Shown piece after piece: positions 61,437 to 64,000 of a DNA stretch of 64,000 nucleotides. Source of the DNA: DASSFG01 sp035547915 (GTDB taxonomy: Bacteria > Planctomycetota > Planctomycetia > Pirellulales > JAICIG01). The notes under the pieces are model-generated. The model saw only the letters and a program-made list of their open reading frames with translations. It ran no database searches and had not been told where the DNA came from. The DNA is taken from NCBI GenBank assembly GCA_035547915.1, contig DASZTS010000009.1:1-64000 (forward strand), in the 5' to 3' direction. How positions within the stretch are numbered: the stretch's first letter is position 1; each line of letters opens with the position of its first letter. Both the position numbers and the translations under genes were made by a program.

Positions 61437-61904
61437 CTAATGGATCGCCCTTTCCGTTGTTCGTTTTCTTACTCGACCGTCCAGCGAGATTTCGCATTTC
61501 GGCAACGCCTGCTGGAGGCTAGTAACCCCGTCGTCTGTAACTCGGGTAAGGTCGAACGAAATGTGTTGCAGGGTTGTCAGCCCATGCAGGTGGACCAGTC
61601 CCGCATCTGTGAAGCCGGATCCCGCGAGCGAGAGCATTTGAAGGCCGCTCAATTGTTTCAGGTGGCCCAATACGGCATCCTCATCCTTATCAAAATTGGC
61701 GAGAAAGACCGTTTCGACCTCATCAAAGTAATCTTGCGGAAGCCATCGCCTAAGGAAGGAGTCGCCATCGCCCATGTAGAACACGGCTCCGCCGGAAGCT
61801 TCAATTGCGGTCACCGCTCGCCGCTGTCGCTCAATCGGAACGACCCACGAGCCAAATGCGATGCCCGATGCGGCCACAACCATAAACGAGAATCGCTTAA
61901 ACAT
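61437..61904 (-). CDS. Small leucine-rich-repeat protein
   Basis: 155 residues from the ATG at 61904. N-terminal hydrophobic segment (FSFMVVAASGIAFGSWVV) as membrane anchor, then RRAVTAIEASGGAVFYMGDG and repeats (HLKQLSGLQMLSLAGSGFTD, HGLTTLQHISFDLTRVTDDG). This design is common in planctomycetes; ligands unknown. Likely chromosomal, beyond the element. Confidence 0.75.
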   Translation of the reverse strand: MFKRFSFMVVAASGIAFGSWVVPIERQRRAVTAIEASGGAVFYMGDGDSFLRRWLPQDYFDEVETVFLANFDKDEDAVLGHLKQLSGLQMLSLAGSGFTDAGLVHLHGLTTLQHISFDLTRVTDDGVTSLQQALPKCEISLDGRVRKRTTERAIH

Positions 61905-62063
61905 GTTAACGCGGAAGTGGAGAGCGATAGACGATCGCGGCGCGGGGCAGCGTATGACTGGACCGGGCGGGACGTTCGGCCGTCCGAGGTTACGGGTAAG
62001 CAAGGCTTTCCCCGTGTTCACAACCTTGCAGGTGAACCCCGTGCACCGTTCTCCAGGGTGAAC

Positions 62064-63284
62064 TCAAATTACCGACACTTCTACGCGATGCACTCCGTTC
62101 CAGGCATATCCGGCCGGATTCCAGCCGACCGACCCGTCGAGTGGTTGTGTGCGGCCCAAGCGGTCCACCGCACGCGCCAAGATCCGGTGGCGGCCCTTGG
62201 CGAGCGATATCGTTGCTGACCAGTGATACCAGGCGTAGGGACTCTCGGGACGTTCGAGAACGGCTCGCCGCCAGGTGCGTCCTTCGTCGAGCGAGACATC
62301 CACAGCCTCGATTGCCACTTCGCCATCATTCCAGGCTACGCCGCGAATTTCGTTTTCCCCCGACCGCAATGATTCTCCTTCGAGCGGCGCGAAAATGGTG
62401 CTCTTGATCCGCATCCGCCAATTGGGCTCACTCGTATCGAAATCGTAGTTGAATTCGCTCCCCGCCTTAATTGGCGATCGCGGCGTGCGGTAGCGGCGCC
62501 GCTGGTGGTGGTTGAACGTTTCCCGAGTCTCCAATCTCAGCCGGCTGAGCCACTTGAGCTGCATCGTTCCATAATAACCGGGCGTGACGAGGCGCACCGG
62601 TCCGCCGTGCACGGCCGGGATCGGTTCACCATTCATGCTCAAGGCGATGATCGATCGAGCTAACGCGTCTTCCAGCGGAATGCTGTGTTCGAAGTCGGCT
62701 TCCTCCAGTTTCTGAGGTCCATCCTTGCCTTCGGCCGTCAGAAAACGGGCATCGGGCGCGAGGCCAAGCTGGAACGAATCGAACAGCGATTTCAGCCTGA
62801 TGCCCCCGAATCGTACGTTCGCGACAGCGCCCTCTCTCCAAGGCGCACCTTTCACCGGAGCCGCTTTGGAAAAATGCGCACGGCCGTTGCCCGAGCATTG
62901 CAAAACCATTTCGCACGCAGTCTGCTCCATTTCGCGCAGTTGCGCGAGCGAAACAGTGCGCGGCGTTTCGACCATACCGCCGATGTTGAAACGCCAGTCC
63001 TCAACGCTTGGCGGGCTGGTGGTGCGCGAGCCGGCTAGCTCTTGATTGTTGCGAACGAAGAGCACGCTCTTCGGTGTAAGCCGATCATTGCGCAACAGTT
63101 CGAGCGGTGTTTCAATCTCTAGAGTCTTGGAATTGTGAACGATGAGCCGCGAGTCCTTACCGGACACCAATTCCGCGACATCGGCATCGGCTTCCCGGCC
63201 CAGGGCGTCTTGGCGCGTTGCCGCGGCCGCTCCGAACGCCATGCCCATTTGCAAGAAACGCCGACGATCGAAATCGTATGACAT
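62064..63284 (-). CDS. Molybdopterin-dependent sulfite-oxidase-like protein
   Basis: 406 residues. A twin-arginine-like start (RRRFLQMGMAFGAAAA, 7-22) predicts Tat export. The molybdopterin domain has FNIGGMVETPRTVSLAQLRE and the Mo ligand C130 in LQCSGNGRAHF; VHGGPVRLVTPGYYGTMQLK is a family signature. The C-terminal dimer domain follows (VSLDEGRTWRRAVLE, GVHRVEVSV). It would oxidise sulfite or a similar substrate in the periplasm. Chromosome-type gene. Confidence 0.88.
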   Translation of the reverse strand: MSYDFDRRRFLQMGMAFGAAAATRQDALGREADADVAELVSGKDSRLIVHNSKTLEIETPLELLRNDRLTPKSVLFVRNNQELAGSRTTSPPSVEDWRFNIGGMVETPRTVSLAQLREMEQTACEMVLQCSGNGRAHFSKAAPVKGAPWREGAVANVRFGGIRLKSLFDSFQLGLAPDARFLTAEGKDGPQKLEEADFEHSIPLEDALARSIIALSMNGEPIPAVHGGPVRLVTPGYYGTMQLKWLSRLRLETRETFNHHQRRRYRTPRSPIKAGSEFNYDFDTSEPNWRMRIKSTIFAPLEGESLRSGENEIRGVAWNDGEVAIEAVDVSLDEGRTWRRAVLERPESPYAWYHWSATISLAKGRHRILARAVDRLGRTQPLDGSVGWNPAGYAWNGVHRVEVSVI

Positions 63285-63335
63285 GGTTGTGGTGGTGCAT
63301 TCTTTTCCAGCGGCAGAAAACGCGGTCGCTTCTAG

Positions 63336-64000
63336 CTACTCCCAACCAACCGGTTGGGTCCAAGCTTGCTGTTTTTGCCCTCGGAACGATGGGTTGTGCG
63401 GAGGCTCGCTGGAAATCACCACCGCCCGCACGTAGAGTTCATCACCGGTAAGCTGATAGGTCGGCATCAATCCCTCAACGCTTTTCAGCACCTGACCGAT
63501 CTGGCCCGAGTATCGGCGGGTGACGCGGGGTGGTTCTCCGGACCTTGGTGCACTGGCGGTGCCGGACGATTCCGCGCCACCGTCTGCGGTCGGATTGACT
63601 CCACGCAAGGTGCCGATGAATTGCGTCACGAAGCGGGCACTCCCGGCGGGCTCGATCTCCAGTTCCAGCTTACGTCGTTCACGGTCGTACCGCACCTCTT
63701 TCAAAAGGACGCCACTCGATGCATGGCAGTTGCCGGCCTTGATGGCCTTCACGATGTGCTCAGGCGTCAGATGAGTTGCTCGGACCATGAGCCAGCCGCG
63801 CCCAGGACGAGCACCATTGACCTTGTCGTGATAATGATGGCTGTCGTCCGTGGCAATGCCATAAAGTGGCGGGGACTTGAGGTGGCCCAGACGAATGGTA
63901 TTAGCAATGTCCCAAAGCCGCTCGACGGAAGGATGATCTTTGTCGCCCAATTGGTTGACACCAGGATGCCCGTTGTAGACCTCGAAGTGCCTTTCCATCA
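63336..64000 (-). CDS. Partial PHP-type metal-dependent hydrolase-like protein
   Basis: The C-terminal 221 codons; the gene runs out of the right edge. MERHFEVYNGHPGVNQLGDK, YGIATDDSHHYH and HASSGVLLKEVRYD resemble the PHP (polymerase/histidinol-phosphatase-like) domain used by planctomycete secreted or cytoplasmic hydrolases. The N-terminus and metal residues are outside the window. Confidence 0.7.
   Translation of the reverse strand, partial: MERHFEVYNGHPGVNQLGDKDHPSVERLWDIANTIRLGHLKSPPLYGIATDDSHHYHDKVNGARPGRGWLMVRATHLTPEHIVKAIKAGNCHASSGVLLKEVRYDRERRKLELEIEPAGSARFVTQFIGTLRGVNPTADGGAESSGTASAPRSGEPPRVTRRYSGQIGQVLKSVEGLMPTYQLTGDELYVRAVVISSEPPHNPSFRGQKQQAWTQPVGWE

Overview
The window looks like a planctomycete chromosome (probably a Pirellula-type lineage; inferred, not proven) carrying one large integrated mobile element. 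Lineage clues are the high GC content, a Hanks-type Ser/Thr kinase with LamG and leucine-rich-repeat regions, a small leucine-rich-repeat protein, a Tat-exported sulfite-oxidase-like enzyme and an IS256-type insertion sequence. Chromosome-like sequence appears only at the edges: a transposase remnant and tRNA-Gly(CCC) at the left (1-390), and a leucine-rich-repeat protein, a sulfite-oxidase-like enzyme and a PHP-type protein at the right (61.4-64 kb).

The element starts at the tRNA-Gly gene with a tyrosine integrase (565-1635) and two excisionase-like regulators. A long minus-strand operon (about 7.45 to 1.5 kb) follows. It encodes a type IV coupling protein, several very short peptides with strong ribosome binding sites, a YkvA-type membrane protein and ParB. 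A MobF relaxase lies at 34.8-37.4 kb beside a gene-free, palindrome-rich candidate oriT. A complete plasmid replicon sits at 42-45.5 kb: ParA, a ParG-like ribbon-helix-helix protein, about ten centromere-like repeats, a RepA initiator, five iterons, an AT-rich stretch and a perfect DnaA box. No mating-pore (VirB4-type) genes are seen, so this is best read as an integrated, mobilizable plasmid.

Between these modules lies cargo: at least six recognisable toxin-antitoxin loci or remnants (two VapBC, AbiE, MazEF, a truncated Fic with a VbhA-like antitoxin, a HigA remnant) plus two solitary Phd-type antitoxins. There is also a DarB-like methyltransferase-helicase of about 1,700 residues, a second DNA methyltransferase, a PP-loop/PAPS-reductase-like protein, a nuclease-like protein, an AlkP-superfamily protein, a second tyrosine recombinase, the kinase, and a PLP enzyme next to a membrane protein.

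The most interesting block is 46.4-55.5 kb. A fused Eco57I-type methyltransferase/BsuBI-PstI-type endonuclease leads a tight operon of GASH all-helical protein, two TRAFAC-type GTPases and a GAP1-type protein. A trypsin-like protease with an effector-associated N-terminal domain converges on this operon. This matches a GTPase-centred conflict system known mainly from comparative genomics. Diverged copies of a small zinc-ribbon gene cassette lie on both sides of the block: broken on the left, intact on the right. A secreted 1,040-residue protein and an IS256 element close the right side.
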